Shown: piece after piece, positions 44,818 through 53,354 of the stretch
Position numbering within the stretch: position 1 is the stretch's first letter
Layout of the letters: each line of letters opens with the position of its first letter
Source of the DNA: Rhizobium sp. C4
GTDB taxonomy: Bacteria; Pseudomonadota; Alphaproteobacteria; Rhizobiales; Rhizobiaceae
Length of the DNA stretch: 64,000 nt
NCBI RefSeq assembly: GCF_021026315.1
Contig: NZ_JAJNCX010000006.1
Span: forward strand, 186,001 to 250,000
Direction of reading: 5' to 3'
Position numbers and translations under genes: made by a program
Notes under the pieces: model-generated
The model's database searches: none
Seen by the model: only the letters and a program-made list of their open reading frames with translations
Told to the model about the DNA's origin: nothing

Positions 44818-45711
44818 ATGGACTGGCTCCATAGCTGGCTACTGGATGAGAACAACAAGATCATGATCGGCCGGGGGGCCAAGGTTGTCGTCGACTGGCT
44901 GACGACGAACCTCAGCAGCTTCTTCGACATGATTTCAGTAATCCTGCAAAGCTCCATCGACGCCATCCTGTGGCTGCTTCTGGGGAAATTTGTCGAAGAA
45001 ACCGCAGTCGCGCCCTACTATCCCTTCATCACCATTGCCGCCTTCTGTCTGATCGCCTGGGCCGTGCGCCGCAAGTTCAGCGTCGTCGTGCTGACTGCCG
45101 TCGGCATGCTGCTGATCTACAACCAGCGCTACTGGACGGAAGCGATGGAAACGCTGGCGCTGGTTCTTGCAGCCACCGGCGTGTCGATGATCGTCGGCGT
45201 GCCCCTCGGTATCCTGGCGGCCCGCCGCCCGTGGTTCTACGCGATCCTGCGGCCCATCCTCGACCTGATGCAGACGATCCCGACCTTCGTCTACCTCATC
45301 CCGGCGCTCATCCTCTTCGGTCTCGGCGCCGTCTCCGGCCTTGTCGCAACGGTGATCTTCGCCATCCCCGCGCCAATCCGCCTGACCCGCCTCGGCATCA
45401 TCTCGACGCCGCCTTCGCTGATTGAAGCCGCACAGGCCTTCGGGGCCAACCCGATGCAGGTTCTGATGAAGGTCGAATTGCCCTTTGCGCTGCCGCAGAT
45501 CATGGCCGGCATTACCCAGACCATCATGCTCTCGCTCTCGATGGTGGTCATCGCCTCGATGGTCGGCGCGGAAGGTCTCGGCACGCTGGTTCAGCGCGCA
45601 TTGGGCCAGATGAACGTTCCCATGGGCTTTGACTCCGGCATGTGCATCGTCATCCTCGCGATCGTGCTCGACCGCATCTTCAAGTTCTTCGACGAAGGAG
45701 AAACGGCATGA
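44818..45711 (+). CDS. choW: Choline ABC transporter permease
   Basis: 297 residues with about seven helices and the ProW/OpuAB-type loop E-A-A-Q-A-F-G-A-N-P-M-Q-V-L-M-K-V-E-L-P. It ends D-R-I-F-K-F-F-D-E-G-E-T-A and overlaps choV by 4 bp (ATGA). A 229-bp gap with a terminator separates it from choX, so it may have its own promoter. Confidence 0.93.
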   Translation: MDWLHSWLLDENNKIMIGRGAKVVVDWLTTNLSSFFDMISVILQSSIDAILWLLLGKFVEETAVAPYYPFITIAAFCLIAWAVRRKFSVVVLTAVGMLLIYNQRYWTEAMETLALVLAATGVSMIVGVPLGILAARRPWFYAILRPILDLMQTIPTFVYLIPALILFGLGAVSGLVATVIFAIPAPIRLTRLGIISTPPSLIEAAQAFGANPMQVLMKVELPFALPQIMAGITQTIMLSLSMVVIASMVGAEGLGTLVQRALGQMNVPMGFDSGMCIVILAIVLDRIFKFFDEGETA

Positions 45712-46748
45712 CCGCTGTCAGCTTCGACAATGTCAGCATCATCTTCGGCGATAATCCGAACCGCGCCCTGCAGATGGTCGACCAGGGCCGCACGCGCGAC
45801 GAGATCGGCAAGGAAACCGGCCTTGTGCTCGGCGTCGCCAATGCCAGCCTGACCATCAACGAGGGCGAGATCCTCGTTCTCATGGGCCTGTCGGGCTCCG
45901 GCAAATCCACGCTGCTGCGCGCCGTCAACGGGCTCGCCCCGGTGGTGCGCGGCGATGTCGCCGTCAAGACCGACAGCGGCTCGCTCAACCCCTACAAGAC
46001 ATCGAGAAGCGCGCTACGGAATTTCCGCATGCACACCGTCTCGATGGTCTTCCAGCAGTTCGGCCTCCTGCCCTGGCGCACGGTGGCCGAGAATGTCGGC
46101 TTCGGCCTGGAGCTGGCTGGCGAGCCGGAAGCCGTGCGCAAGGCCAAGGTTGCCGAGCAGCTGCAGCTGGTCAACCTGACGCAATGGGCCGACCGCAAGG
46201 TCAACGAGCTGTCGGGCGGTATGCAGCAGCGCGTCGGCCTTGCCCGCGCCTTCGCCACCGGCGCGCCGATCCTGCTGATGGACGAGCCCTTCTCGGCGCT
46301 CGACCCGCTCATCCGCACACGCCTTCAGGACGAGTTGCTGGAGTTCCAGCGCAAGCTGAAGAAGACCATCATCTTCGTCAGCCACGACCTCGACGAGGCC
46401 TTCCGCATCGGCAATCGCATCGCCATCATGGAAGGCGGGCGCATCGTCCAGTGCGGCACGCCGCAGGACATCGTCAAGAACCCGGTCAACCAGTATGTCG
46501 CCGACTTCGTGCAGCACATGAACCCGATCATGATGCTGACCGCCGGTGACGTCATGAAGCCAGGCGCTGCCGACAGCGGAACTGTCGTCGGCACCGTCCC
46601 GCCGGACGCACCGCTGAGCATCGTGCTCGACGCCATGGCCAAGACGCCCGGCGTCACCGGGGTCGTCGAGAACGGCGCCGTTGTCGGCACGATTTCAGCG
46701 CAGGACATTCTCGAAGGCCTGACGCGTCACCGCCGCCGCGACGAGTGA
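45708..46748 (+). CDS. choV: Choline ABC transporter ATP-binding protein
   Basis: 346 residues. ATPase domain with Walker A M-G-L-S-G-S-G-K-S-T, signature L-S-G-G-M-Q-Q-R-V and Walker B L-L-M-D-E-P-F-S-A-L-D. The C-terminal part (about 280-340) is a CBS-like regulatory region shared with ProV/OpuAA. The start overlaps the choW stop. Confidence 0.94.
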   Translation: MTAVSFDNVSIIFGDNPNRALQMVDQGRTRDEIGKETGLVLGVANASLTINEGEILVLMGLSGSGKSTLLRAVNGLAPVVRGDVAVKTDSGSLNPYKTSRSALRNFRMHTVSMVFQQFGLLPWRTVAENVGFGLELAGEPEAVRKAKVAEQLQLVNLTQWADRKVNELSGGMQQRVGLARAFATGAPILLMDEPFSALDPLIRTRLQDELLEFQRKLKKTIIFVSHDLDEAFRIGNRIAIMEGGRIVQCGTPQDIVKNPVNQYVADFVQHMNPIMMLTAGDVMKPGAADSGTVVGTVPPDAPLSIVLDAMAKTPGVTGVVENGAVVGTISAQDILEGLTRHRRRDE

Positions 46749-46957
46749 TGCTCCGGTCTCGGCAGACCCGAGACCCGGCAAACGCCTTCCACATGGCCGC
46801 CGCCTCGCCCTTGCGGGGCGGCCGCCCCTGATCTCGCTCTCCGGTCGATGATCGACAATATATCGCCCTGCCCCGAACTGTTGTAGGAACGGATCCCAAC
46901 GACAGCAGACCGCGTGCCGTCTTCCGGCACCCGGCACCCGGCAGGGAAACGACCGGA

Positions 46958-47623
46958 ATGAGCAAGGACGACAAGCCAAAGGTGCTGCGCGACACCGACG
47001 ACGAAGCCCGCAGCCAGGCACGCGAACTGATTGTCACGGCGCGCTTTGCCGCCATCGCCGTCATCGACCCGGAAACGGGTTATCCCAATTCCAGCCGCGT
47101 GCTGACCGCAACCGACGGCGCAAGCCAGCCGGTCATTCTGGCCTCGAGGCTCGCCGCGCATACGAAAGCGCTTCTGGCACTGCCGCGCTGCTCCCTGCTT
47201 TTCGGCGAGCCCGGCAAGGGCGATCCGCTCGCCTGGCCGCGCATCAGCCTGCAATGCGACGCGCTTCCGGTCGCCGCGGACGATCCGGAGCGACCGCATC
47301 TGCGCGCCCGCTTCCTGCGCCGCCATCCGAAGGCGGCCCTCTATGTCGATTTTCCGGATTTCCTGTTCTTCCGCCTGAGGCCGGTCGCCGCAAGTCTCAA
47401 CGGCGGCTTCGGCCGCGCCTATGCTCTCCAACGGGAAGATTTCGACTTGCCCGAGGGGCTGACCGCCCTGTCATGGGAGGCAGAGAATCAGATCGTCGAC
47501 AGCACAGAATCACTCGCAGAAATGCCAGCCGGTTTCCGAATTGCGTCCTTCGAACCGGATTGCATCGTTATTGTAAGCAAGGAGCAGACAAGGCGCATAA
47601 ATCGGCCCAAACACTTGACATAA
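46958..47623 (+). CDS. HugZ-like / pyridoxamine 5'-phosphate oxidase-fold protein
   Basis: 221 residues. The split-barrel flavin-type fold is suggested by A-A-I-A-V-I-D-P-E-T-G-Y-P-N-S-S-R-V and by the L-L-F-G-E-P-G-K-G-D-P-L-A segment of the HugZ family. Members are linked to haem use. No haem uptake genes lie in the window, so a haem role is by family only. Confidence 0.8.
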   Translation: MSKDDKPKVLRDTDDEARSQARELIVTARFAAIAVIDPETGYPNSSRVLTATDGASQPVILASRLAAHTKALLALPRCSLLFGEPGKGDPLAWPRISLQCDALPVAADDPERPHLRARFLRRHPKAALYVDFPDFLFFRLRPVAASLNGGFGRAYALQREDFDLPEGLTALSWEAENQIVDSTESLAEMPAGFRIASFEPDCIVIVSKEQTRRINRPKHLT

Positions 47624-47669
47624 AACAATTTTATCTCGCATTTCAGAATCTTCTCAAATATTGCTATAG

Positions 47670-47681
47670 CGATATATATCG
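47670..47681. promoter_or_regulatory. Palindrome CGATATATATCG upstream of the ArsR gene
   Basis: A perfect 12-bp palindrome in an AT-rich stretch (47600-47700), 100 bp before the regulator's start. It may be an autoregulatory operator. It does not match the NolR box that I remember. Confidence 0.45.
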
Positions 47682-47780
47682 ATATGCAAAACCCGGAGTA
47701 TGGTTTATAGTCGCTTAAGGCGGGTTCTACGCCCTGCCCTGAAAACGGCGCAGCCACGACACTTCCGGAAGTTTATCTTG

Positions 47781-48098
47781 ATGAATTTGGACAACTTGTA
47801 CTCAAACGCCAACACAGCGGCGATGTTTATGTCAGCATTGGCTAATCAGAAGAGAATTTTGATCCTGTGCAATTTGGTCCAAGGTGAGATCGCAGTCGGA
47901 GCACTTGCCGAAAAGGTCGGGCTAAGCCAGTCGGCACTTTCGCAGCATCTTTCGAAGCTGAAGGCGCTCAGCCTGGTCAAGACGCGCCGCTCAGCTCAGA
48001 CCATCTATTATTCGAGCCCAAACCCGCAGGTCCACACACTGCTGCATACGTTGAACGCTCTCTACGTCGCCGAAGCAGACAAAGACGCGGACGCCTGA
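47781..48098 (+). CDS. ArsR-family regulator, NolR-like
   Basis: 105 residues with a winged HTH. The block V-G-A-L-A-E-K-V-G-L-S-Q-S-A-L-S-Q-H-L-S and T-R-R-S-A-Q-T-I-Y-Y-S-S closely resembles NolR, the nodulation repressor of Sinorhizobium. The metal-binding C-V-C motif of ArsR/SmtB sensors is absent (its lone Cys, in I-L-C-N-L, is not in that motif), as in NolR. It is shorter at the C-terminus than NolR, so it may be a paralogue. Confidence 0.82.
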   Translation: MNLDNLYSNANTAAMFMSALANQKRILILCNLVQGEIAVGALAEKVGLSQSALSQHLSKLKALSLVKTRRSAQTIYYSSPNPQVHTLLHTLNALYVAEADKDADA

Positions 48099-48223
48099 GA
48101 AACCCCTTCCGGACAAGCACCGACGCCGCCGTCAGCCGGCCGCACGCCTGACCCTCGTGCGGGAAACCGCGCATCAAGCATAGCCCCATCATCAAACGAA
48201 AAAGTCTCAAGTTCGGGAATAAG

Positions 48224-48268
48224 TCGCCTGAGCGCGACGATGTGCGTTCATCATGTACGCTCAGGCGA
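48224..48268. repeat. Inverted repeat with 11-bp arms
   Basis: TCGCCTGAGCG and CGCTCAGGCGA flank a 23-nt spacer that itself holds GATG...CATC. It may be a terminator-like or transcript-stabilising hairpin after the ArsR gene; no T-run is present. Confidence 0.55.
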
Positions 48269-48460
48269 TTATCATTGCCGCCGGTCACGTTTCTCAGCTT
48301 CACGGTCCATGTTGCCCTTGACCGGTCAGCCTGTCGGAATTCGATTCCTGAAACGTCGGAAAGAGCACCAGTGGAGATGGGCGCTTTCAATCGGAAGTTA
48401 TGACGTTTGAATCTTGCGCGAGCCTTTTGGAGAGCACAATCGAACGGACGCGTGATCGAC

Positions 48461-48547
48461 CATCAAAAAAGATCATGAACCCCGGTTTTCCACGAGCTTG
48501 ACGCGACGCTTCGCACTGTTAATTTGACCAATCGATAAAGATCATGG
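48461..48547. promoter_or_regulatory. Pair of direct repeats containing AAAGATCATG
   Basis: Copies at 48461-48478 (CATCAAAAAAGATCATGA) and 48530-48547 (AATCGATAAAGATCATGG) agree at 14 of 18 positions and start 69 bp apart. They precede the aminotransferase gene and may be binding sites for an unlinked regulator. Confidence 0.4.
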
Positions 48548-48592
48548 TTTCGCGTCACCGAGACCGCAATTTCCCTTGAGGAGACTTGATAA

Positions 48593-49924
48593 ATGTCCAA
48601 CCGCACAACCGCGAAACCGAACGACCTCAGCGCCTTCTGGATGCCGTTCACGGCCAACCGCCAGTTCAAGAAGGAGCCCCGTCTGTTCGTTGGTGCGAAG
48701 GACATGCACTACACGACCCATGACGGCCGCACCGTGCTCGACGGCACCGCCGGCCTCTGGTGCGTGAATGCCGGCCACTGCCGTCCGAAGATCACCGAGG
48801 CGATTGCCCAGCAGGCGGGCGAGCTCGACTATGCGCCCGCCTTCCAGCTCGGCCACCCCAAGGCCTTCGAACTGGCCAACCGCCTCGTCGACATCGCGCC
48901 GGACGGCATGGAGCATGTGCTCTACACGAACTCCGGCTCTGAATCGGTCGAGACCGCGCTGAAGGTGGCGCTCGGCTATCACCGCGCCAAGGGCGACGGT
49001 TCGCGCACCCGTCTCATCGGCCGCGAGCGTGGCTATCACGGCGTCAACTTCGGCGGCATCTCCGTCGGCGGCATCGTCTCCAACCGCAAGATGTTCGGCA
49101 CGCTGCTGACCGGCGTCGACCACATGCCGCATACCCATCTGCCGGCCAAGAACGCGTTTTCGCGCGGCATTCCGGATCATGGCGGCGTCGATATCGCCAC
49201 CGAGCTGGAACGCATCGTCACGCTCCATGATGCCTCCACCATCGCCGCCGTCATCGTCGAGCCGGTTGCCGGCTCCACCGGCGTGCTCATCCCGCCGAAG
49301 GGCTATCTCGCCAAGCTCCGCGAGATCTGCACCAAGCACGGCATCCTCCTGATCTTCGACGAAGTCATCACCGGCTTTGGCCGCCTTGGCGCGCCGTTTG
49401 CCGCCCAGTTCTTCGACGTGAAGCCGGACATCATCACCACCGCCAAGGGCCTCACCAACGGCGTGATCCCGATGGGCGCGGTCTTCGTCACGAAGGAAAT
49501 CCACGATGCCTTCATGACCGGCCCGGAACATCTCATCGAGTTCTTCCACGGCTACACCTATTCCGGCAACCCGATTGCCTCGGCCGCAGCGCTTGCCACG
49601 CTCGACACCTACAAGGAAGAAGGCCTGCTGACCCGCGCCGCAGAGCTCGCCTCCTATTGGGAAGATGCGCTGCATTCGCTGAAGGATTGCCCGAACGTCA
49701 TCGACATCCGCAATGTCGGCCTCATCGGCGCCATCGAACTCGCCCCCATTGCCGGCGAGCCGACGAAGCGCGCCTTCACGGCCTTCCTGAAGGCTTACGA
49801 AAAGGGCCTGCTGATCCGCACCACTGGCGACATCATTGCGCTGTCGCCGCCGCTGATCATCTCCAAGGCCGAGATCGACGAACTGTTCGACAAGCTGCGC
49901 GACGTGCTGATGAACAACATCTGA
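48593..49924 (+). CDS. Omega-amino acid (beta-alanine):pyruvate aminotransferase
   Basis: 443 residues, class III PLP aminotransferase. The PLP Lys is in T-T-A-K-G-L-T-N-G and the cofactor Asp is in I-F-D-E-V-I-T-G-F-G. The N-terminus (A-F-W-M-P-F-T-A-N-R-Q-F-K) matches the beta-alanine:pyruvate transaminases. It transfers the amino group of beta-alanine or related omega-amines to pyruvate. No partner dehydrogenase is adjacent. Confidence 0.9.
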   Translation: MSNRTTAKPNDLSAFWMPFTANRQFKKEPRLFVGAKDMHYTTHDGRTVLDGTAGLWCVNAGHCRPKITEAIAQQAGELDYAPAFQLGHPKAFELANRLVDIAPDGMEHVLYTNSGSESVETALKVALGYHRAKGDGSRTRLIGRERGYHGVNFGGISVGGIVSNRKMFGTLLTGVDHMPHTHLPAKNAFSRGIPDHGGVDIATELERIVTLHDASTIAAVIVEPVAGSTGVLIPPKGYLAKLREICTKHGILLIFDEVITGFGRLGAPFAAQFFDVKPDIITTAKGLTNGVIPMGAVFVTKEIHDAFMTGPEHLIEFFHGYTYSGNPIASAAALATLDTYKEEGLLTRAAELASYWEDALHSLKDCPNVIDIRNVGLIGAIELAPIAGEPTKRAFTAFLKAYEKGLLIRTTGDIIALSPPLIISKAEIDELFDKLRDVLMNNI

Positions 49925-49955
49925 GCCAAAAGCTCTCCATATCGCGAAGACATGA

Positions 49956-49984
49956 ATACAGCCCCTCCTCGGGGCTGTATTTCG
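49956..49984 (+). terminator. Terminator after the aminotransferase gene
   Basis: ATACAGCCCC and GGGGCTGTAT form a 10-bp stem with a TCCTC loop, followed by TTTCG. It starts 32 bp after the stop codon. Confidence 0.75.
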
Positions 49985-50106
49985 TTGACCGCCCATGTTC
50001 CGTTTCCGGTCATAAGGCAGCGGTAGCAACAATTTTACCAATCCTCTTGGCCGTAACTTAATCACTCTGCGTTATGACGGGTTCAATCCACAGGCGGAGG
50101 TTGAAC

Positions 50107-51444
50107 ATGCTGCGCGGTTTCTTGAGCGATCGGTCGGGTAATTTCGGGATGATGACGGCGCTGCTGATCGTCCCGCTGATCGGCGTTGCTGGCCTTGCCG
50201 TTGACCTGACCAACGCGATGACGGTGAAGTCGAAGCTGCAGGGCGCGGGAGACGCCGCAGCACTCGCGGCCATAGCAAGTTCGTCCCCCGGCATGCAGGC
50301 CGCCTTCTCGATGAACGGCGACGGATCGATCCCGATTGCCGAAAGCGACGCCAAGGCCTTCTTCCGCGCGCAGCTGCAGAACGTGACCGGCTACACGATC
50401 GATTCCATCGACGCCAGCATCGTCAAGTCCGGCAAGACCATCACCTCGGTCGTCAACTTCAAGGCCACGGTACCAACCTATCTGTCGAAGGTTCTCGGCC
50501 AGCAGATCGTCAAGGTCGCCGGCCGCGCCACCGCGACCTACGAGGCGGCAACCTATCGCAGCTTCTATCTGCTGCTCGACAACACGCCCTCCATGGGCGT
50601 CGCGGCAACGCCGGCGGACATCCAGAAGATGGTCAGCAAGACGCCGGACCAATGCGCCTTTGCCTGCCATATCGGCTACACCGATCAATATGGCAACGTC
50701 AGCAACGAAAACCAGAACGACTACTATCACCTTGCCAAGCAGCAGAACATAACGACCCGCATCGACGTTGTTGCCCAGGCGACGCAAGAGCTGTTGCAGA
50801 ACGCGATACAGGATCGCGGCAACAATACCAGTCTTTACCGGATGGGCGTCTACACCTTCGGCAGGGATGCAACGAACCCGCAGCTTTACGAAGTCGTGTC
50901 CCCCACGACCGATCTTTCAACGGCCGCAACGACCGCAAAGAACAACGTCAAGCTGATGACAATTCCTAGACAGAACTACAACAACGACCAGATCACGAGC
51001 TTCGATACGGCACTGGCGCAACTGGGCAGCAAGATGGGCTTTGCGGGCGATGGCAACAGTGTCGCCACGCCGCAAAAGATTGTCTTCATGGTGTCCGATG
51101 GCGTTGGCGACAGCAGCAAGCCCGCGACCTGCACCAAGCCTCTGTCCGGCAGTACCCGCTGCCAGGAACCCATCGACACCACCGCCTGCGACGCTCTGAA
51201 GAAACAGGGCTACGCGATCGCCGTCCTATACACGACATATTTGCCGCTTCCGACAAAAGACTCACAGAATAACGACACATGGTACGGTCTGTGGATTGCC
51301 CCCTTCCAGAGCGAGATCGGCACCCGAATGAAGGCCTGCGCTTCGCCCGGCCTCTTTTTCGAGGTCAGCCCCACCCAGGGCATTTCGGACGCGATGACGG
51401 CGCTGTTCAGGAAGATCGTCGCCATGCCGCGCCTGACCGGCTGA
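50107..51444 (+). CDS. TadG-like pilus-assembly protein with VWA domain
   Basis: 445 residues from ATG 50107 (SD GGAGG). The N-terminus D-R-S-G-N-F-G-M-M-T-A-L-L-I-V-P followed by a helix (about 15-36) is the TadE/TadG-type leader. A VWA domain follows (about 155-440) with a MIDAS-like D-N-T-P-S-M-G. Several Cys pairs (C-A-F-A-C, C-T-K-P, R-C-Q) suggest disulphides outside the membrane. No other tad/cpa genes are in the window, so it is an orphan here. Role in pilus assembly is by family only. Confidence 0.8.
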   Translation: MLRGFLSDRSGNFGMMTALLIVPLIGVAGLAVDLTNAMTVKSKLQGAGDAAALAAIASSSPGMQAAFSMNGDGSIPIAESDAKAFFRAQLQNVTGYTIDSIDASIVKSGKTITSVVNFKATVPTYLSKVLGQQIVKVAGRATATYEAATYRSFYLLLDNTPSMGVAATPADIQKMVSKTPDQCAFACHIGYTDQYGNVSNENQNDYYHLAKQQNITTRIDVVAQATQELLQNAIQDRGNNTSLYRMGVYTFGRDATNPQLYEVVSPTTDLSTAATTAKNNVKLMTIPRQNYNNDQITSFDTALAQLGSKMGFAGDGNSVATPQKIVFMVSDGVGDSSKPATCTKPLSGSTRCQEPIDTTACDALKKQGYAIAVLYTTYLPLPTKDSQNNDTWYGLWIAPFQSEIGTRMKACASPGLFFEVSPTQGISDAMTALFRKIVAMPRLTG

Positions 51445-51551
51445 GCGAGCATCAGGACATTTCAATCGTGGATGGCGGCTTCGGCCGCCTTCCTTGCGTT
51501 CAGACCGGCAGATATACCGGCATCAGACCTTGAGAACGAACGGCAGGCGAC

Positions 51552-52145
51552 ATGGACAAGCTTCCCCCCAACGGTGCTGAAATCTTCATCCATGTCCGCG
51601 TGATCATCGGCATGATCCTGGGCCTCAGCCTTGCCCGTATGATCAACGGCCTCACCCGGTTCATCCAGCATCCGACAAGCTACCAGACGGACGCGGTTCA
51701 CATGATCTGGACCGTCTATGTGCTGGTCTCGATCCCCCATTTCTGGTGGTTCGAGTTCAACCTGCGCCACATGGAGCACTGGAACTTCGGCATCTACGCC
51801 TATCTGCTGACCTATGCCGCGCTCTTCGCCGCCATATCGTCCCTGCTCTTTCCCGACCAGATCAACGAATACAAGAGCTATTCCGACTATTTCGTCTCCC
51901 GCCGGCGCTGGTTCTATGGCCTGCTGATCCTGCTGAAGCTCGCCGATATCGGTGATACGCTGCTGAAGGGCACGGAATATTACGCCAGCCTCGGCGATGC
52001 CTACGACGCCCAGCAGGTCGTGCTGATCATCGCCGCACTGGCCGGCTGCTATATCCAGTCGCGGCTCTACCATCTCGCCTTTGCCGCCTTTGCCATGTTC
52101 GACCTCATCGGGTGGATTACCAGCAGCTATTTCGTGCCGACATGA
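51552..52145 (+). CDS. Hypothetical membrane protein
   Basis: 197 residues with about five helices (V-R-V-I-I-G-M-I-L-G-L-S-L-A-R at the start). Many Tyr, Trp and His lie near the membrane faces, such as H-F-W-W-F-E-F-N-L-R-H-M-E-H. No family is recognised. It lies 91 bp before the MarR gene on the same strand. Confidence 0.65.
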   Translation: MDKLPPNGAEIFIHVRVIIGMILGLSLARMINGLTRFIQHPTSYQTDAVHMIWTVYVLVSIPHFWWFEFNLRHMEHWNFGIYAYLLTYAALFAAISSLLFPDQINEYKSYSDYFVSRRRWFYGLLILLKLADIGDTLLKGTEYYASLGDAYDAQQVVLIIAALAGCYIQSRLYHLAFAAFAMFDLIGWITSSYFVPT

Positions 52146-52236
52146 TCCCGTCGGCATTGGCTGCTACTTGTCTTGCCTCCGGGACCAAATCACCCCATCA
52201 TGAGATGGATGAATATTCACGCCGCGAGATTGTCAG

Positions 52237-52722
52237 ATGAGTGAACGAAATTCGCCGAACAAGCATCGCCCTGACATGCACGAGCACATCCTGAACCTGA
52301 TCGGCCAATGGCAGGATGCGACACAGGCCTTTGACGAGGCGGTGGGCAACAAGCTTGGCCTAATCACGGCCGAACATCGATGCCTCAAGGCCCTGATGGA
52401 TGGCCCGAAGACGGCGGGCGCGCTCGCCCAGGCCTCGGGCCTGACGCCGGCGGCGGCCACCTCGATGATCGACCGGCTGGAAAAGCGCGGCTTCGTCGAG
52501 CGCCAGCGCGACGGCGCAGACCGGCGCAAGGTTCTGGTCGCCATGACAAAGCCGGCGAGTGACACGCTCGGCAAATTCTACACGCCGATTGCCGCTGATG
52601 CAGCGGCGATGCTCGCCAAGTTCACGCCATCTGATCTTTCGATCATCGAGAATTTCATTGAAGCCGCGCTTGCTCTTCAGCAGGCCCATGTCGACCGCAC
52701 CGTGAGCGAACCGCTGGCGTAA
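52237..52722 (+). CDS. MarR-family regulator
   Basis: 161 residues with a winged HTH (A-G-A-L-A-Q-A-S-G-L-T-P-A-A-A-T-S-M-I-D-R-L) and the wing motif D-G-A-D-R-R-K. Effector and targets are unknown. It is 79 bp upstream of tspO, which is a possible target or co-transcribed partner. Confidence 0.88.
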   Translation: MSERNSPNKHRPDMHEHILNLIGQWQDATQAFDEAVGNKLGLITAEHRCLKALMDGPKTAGALAQASGLTPAAATSMIDRLEKRGFVERQRDGADRRKVLVAMTKPASDTLGKFYTPIAADAAAMLAKFTPSDLSIIENFIEAALALQQAHVDRTVSEPLA

Positions 52723-52801
52723 GCGGTTTTCTCCGCGATCACCCAAGAACAGAATGAACCTTTATCCCCTCTCCCGCGTATCTATGACAAAGGAGAACAT
52801 G

Positions 52802-53278
52802 ATGAATACCGCCAGAAGCTCGCTCAGCCCGCTCCTCGTGCATGTGATCGCGATCGTCGTGGTCATCGCCGTGGGCGCTGGCATCGGCACGATGATCGGC
52901 CCGGACGACTGGTTTCGGTCCTTGAACAAGCCGGTGTTCAATCCGCCCGCCTGGGTCTTCGCACCGGTCTGGACCCTGCTCTACGTCTTCATCGCCATCG
53001 CCTTTGCCCGCACAGTCCTGCGTGATCCCAGGGGGGCGGCCATGCAGGTCTGGATCGTGCAGATGCTGCTCAACTGGAGCTGGACGCCGCTCTGGTTCGG
53101 CCTTCACATGATGTGGGGCGCCTTCGCCGTCATCGTCGCGCTCTGGCTCTCCATCGTCACCTTCATCGTCCTGACGCGGAAATCCGACCCGGTCTCCGCC
53201 CTGCTCTTCGTGCCCTATCTCGCCTGGGTTTCCTTCGCCGCCGTCCTCAACGGCACGATCGCCGCGATGAACAGCTGA
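52802..53278 (+). CDS. tspO: TspO/MBR family protein
   Basis: 158 residues with five helices, the standard length. The family motif L-N-K-P-V-F-N-P-P-A-W-V-F-A-P-V-W-T-L-L-Y is present near residues 39-60, along with N-W-S-W-T-P-L-W-F-G. TspO binds porphyrins and is tied to stress or tetrapyrrole control in alphaproteobacteria. ATG 52802 is six bases after the SD AGGAG; an ATG at 52799 is also possible but too close. Confidence 0.92.
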   Translation: MNTARSSLSPLLVHVIAIVVVIAVGAGIGTMIGPDDWFRSLNKPVFNPPAWVFAPVWTLLYVFIAIAFARTVLRDPRGAAMQVWIVQMLLNWSWTPLWFGLHMMWGAFAVIVALWLSIVTFIVLTRKSDPVSALLFVPYLAWVSFAAVLNGTIAAMNS

Positions 53279-53354
53279 TCGCAGGTCCGCGCCCTGTGCT
53301 TTTGCCCGCGAGTCTGCTTAAGTCTCGAAAAGCAAACAGGATACGGATGAGACG

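Larger units (their letters stand above)
48099..48592. other. Gene-free region of 494 bp before the aminotransferase
   Basis: No credible reading frame. It contains a hairpin (48224-48268) and two related sequences at 48461-48478 and 48530-48547, described separately. An SD (GAGGAG) is at 48579-48584, before the aminotransferase start. Confidence 0.45.
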
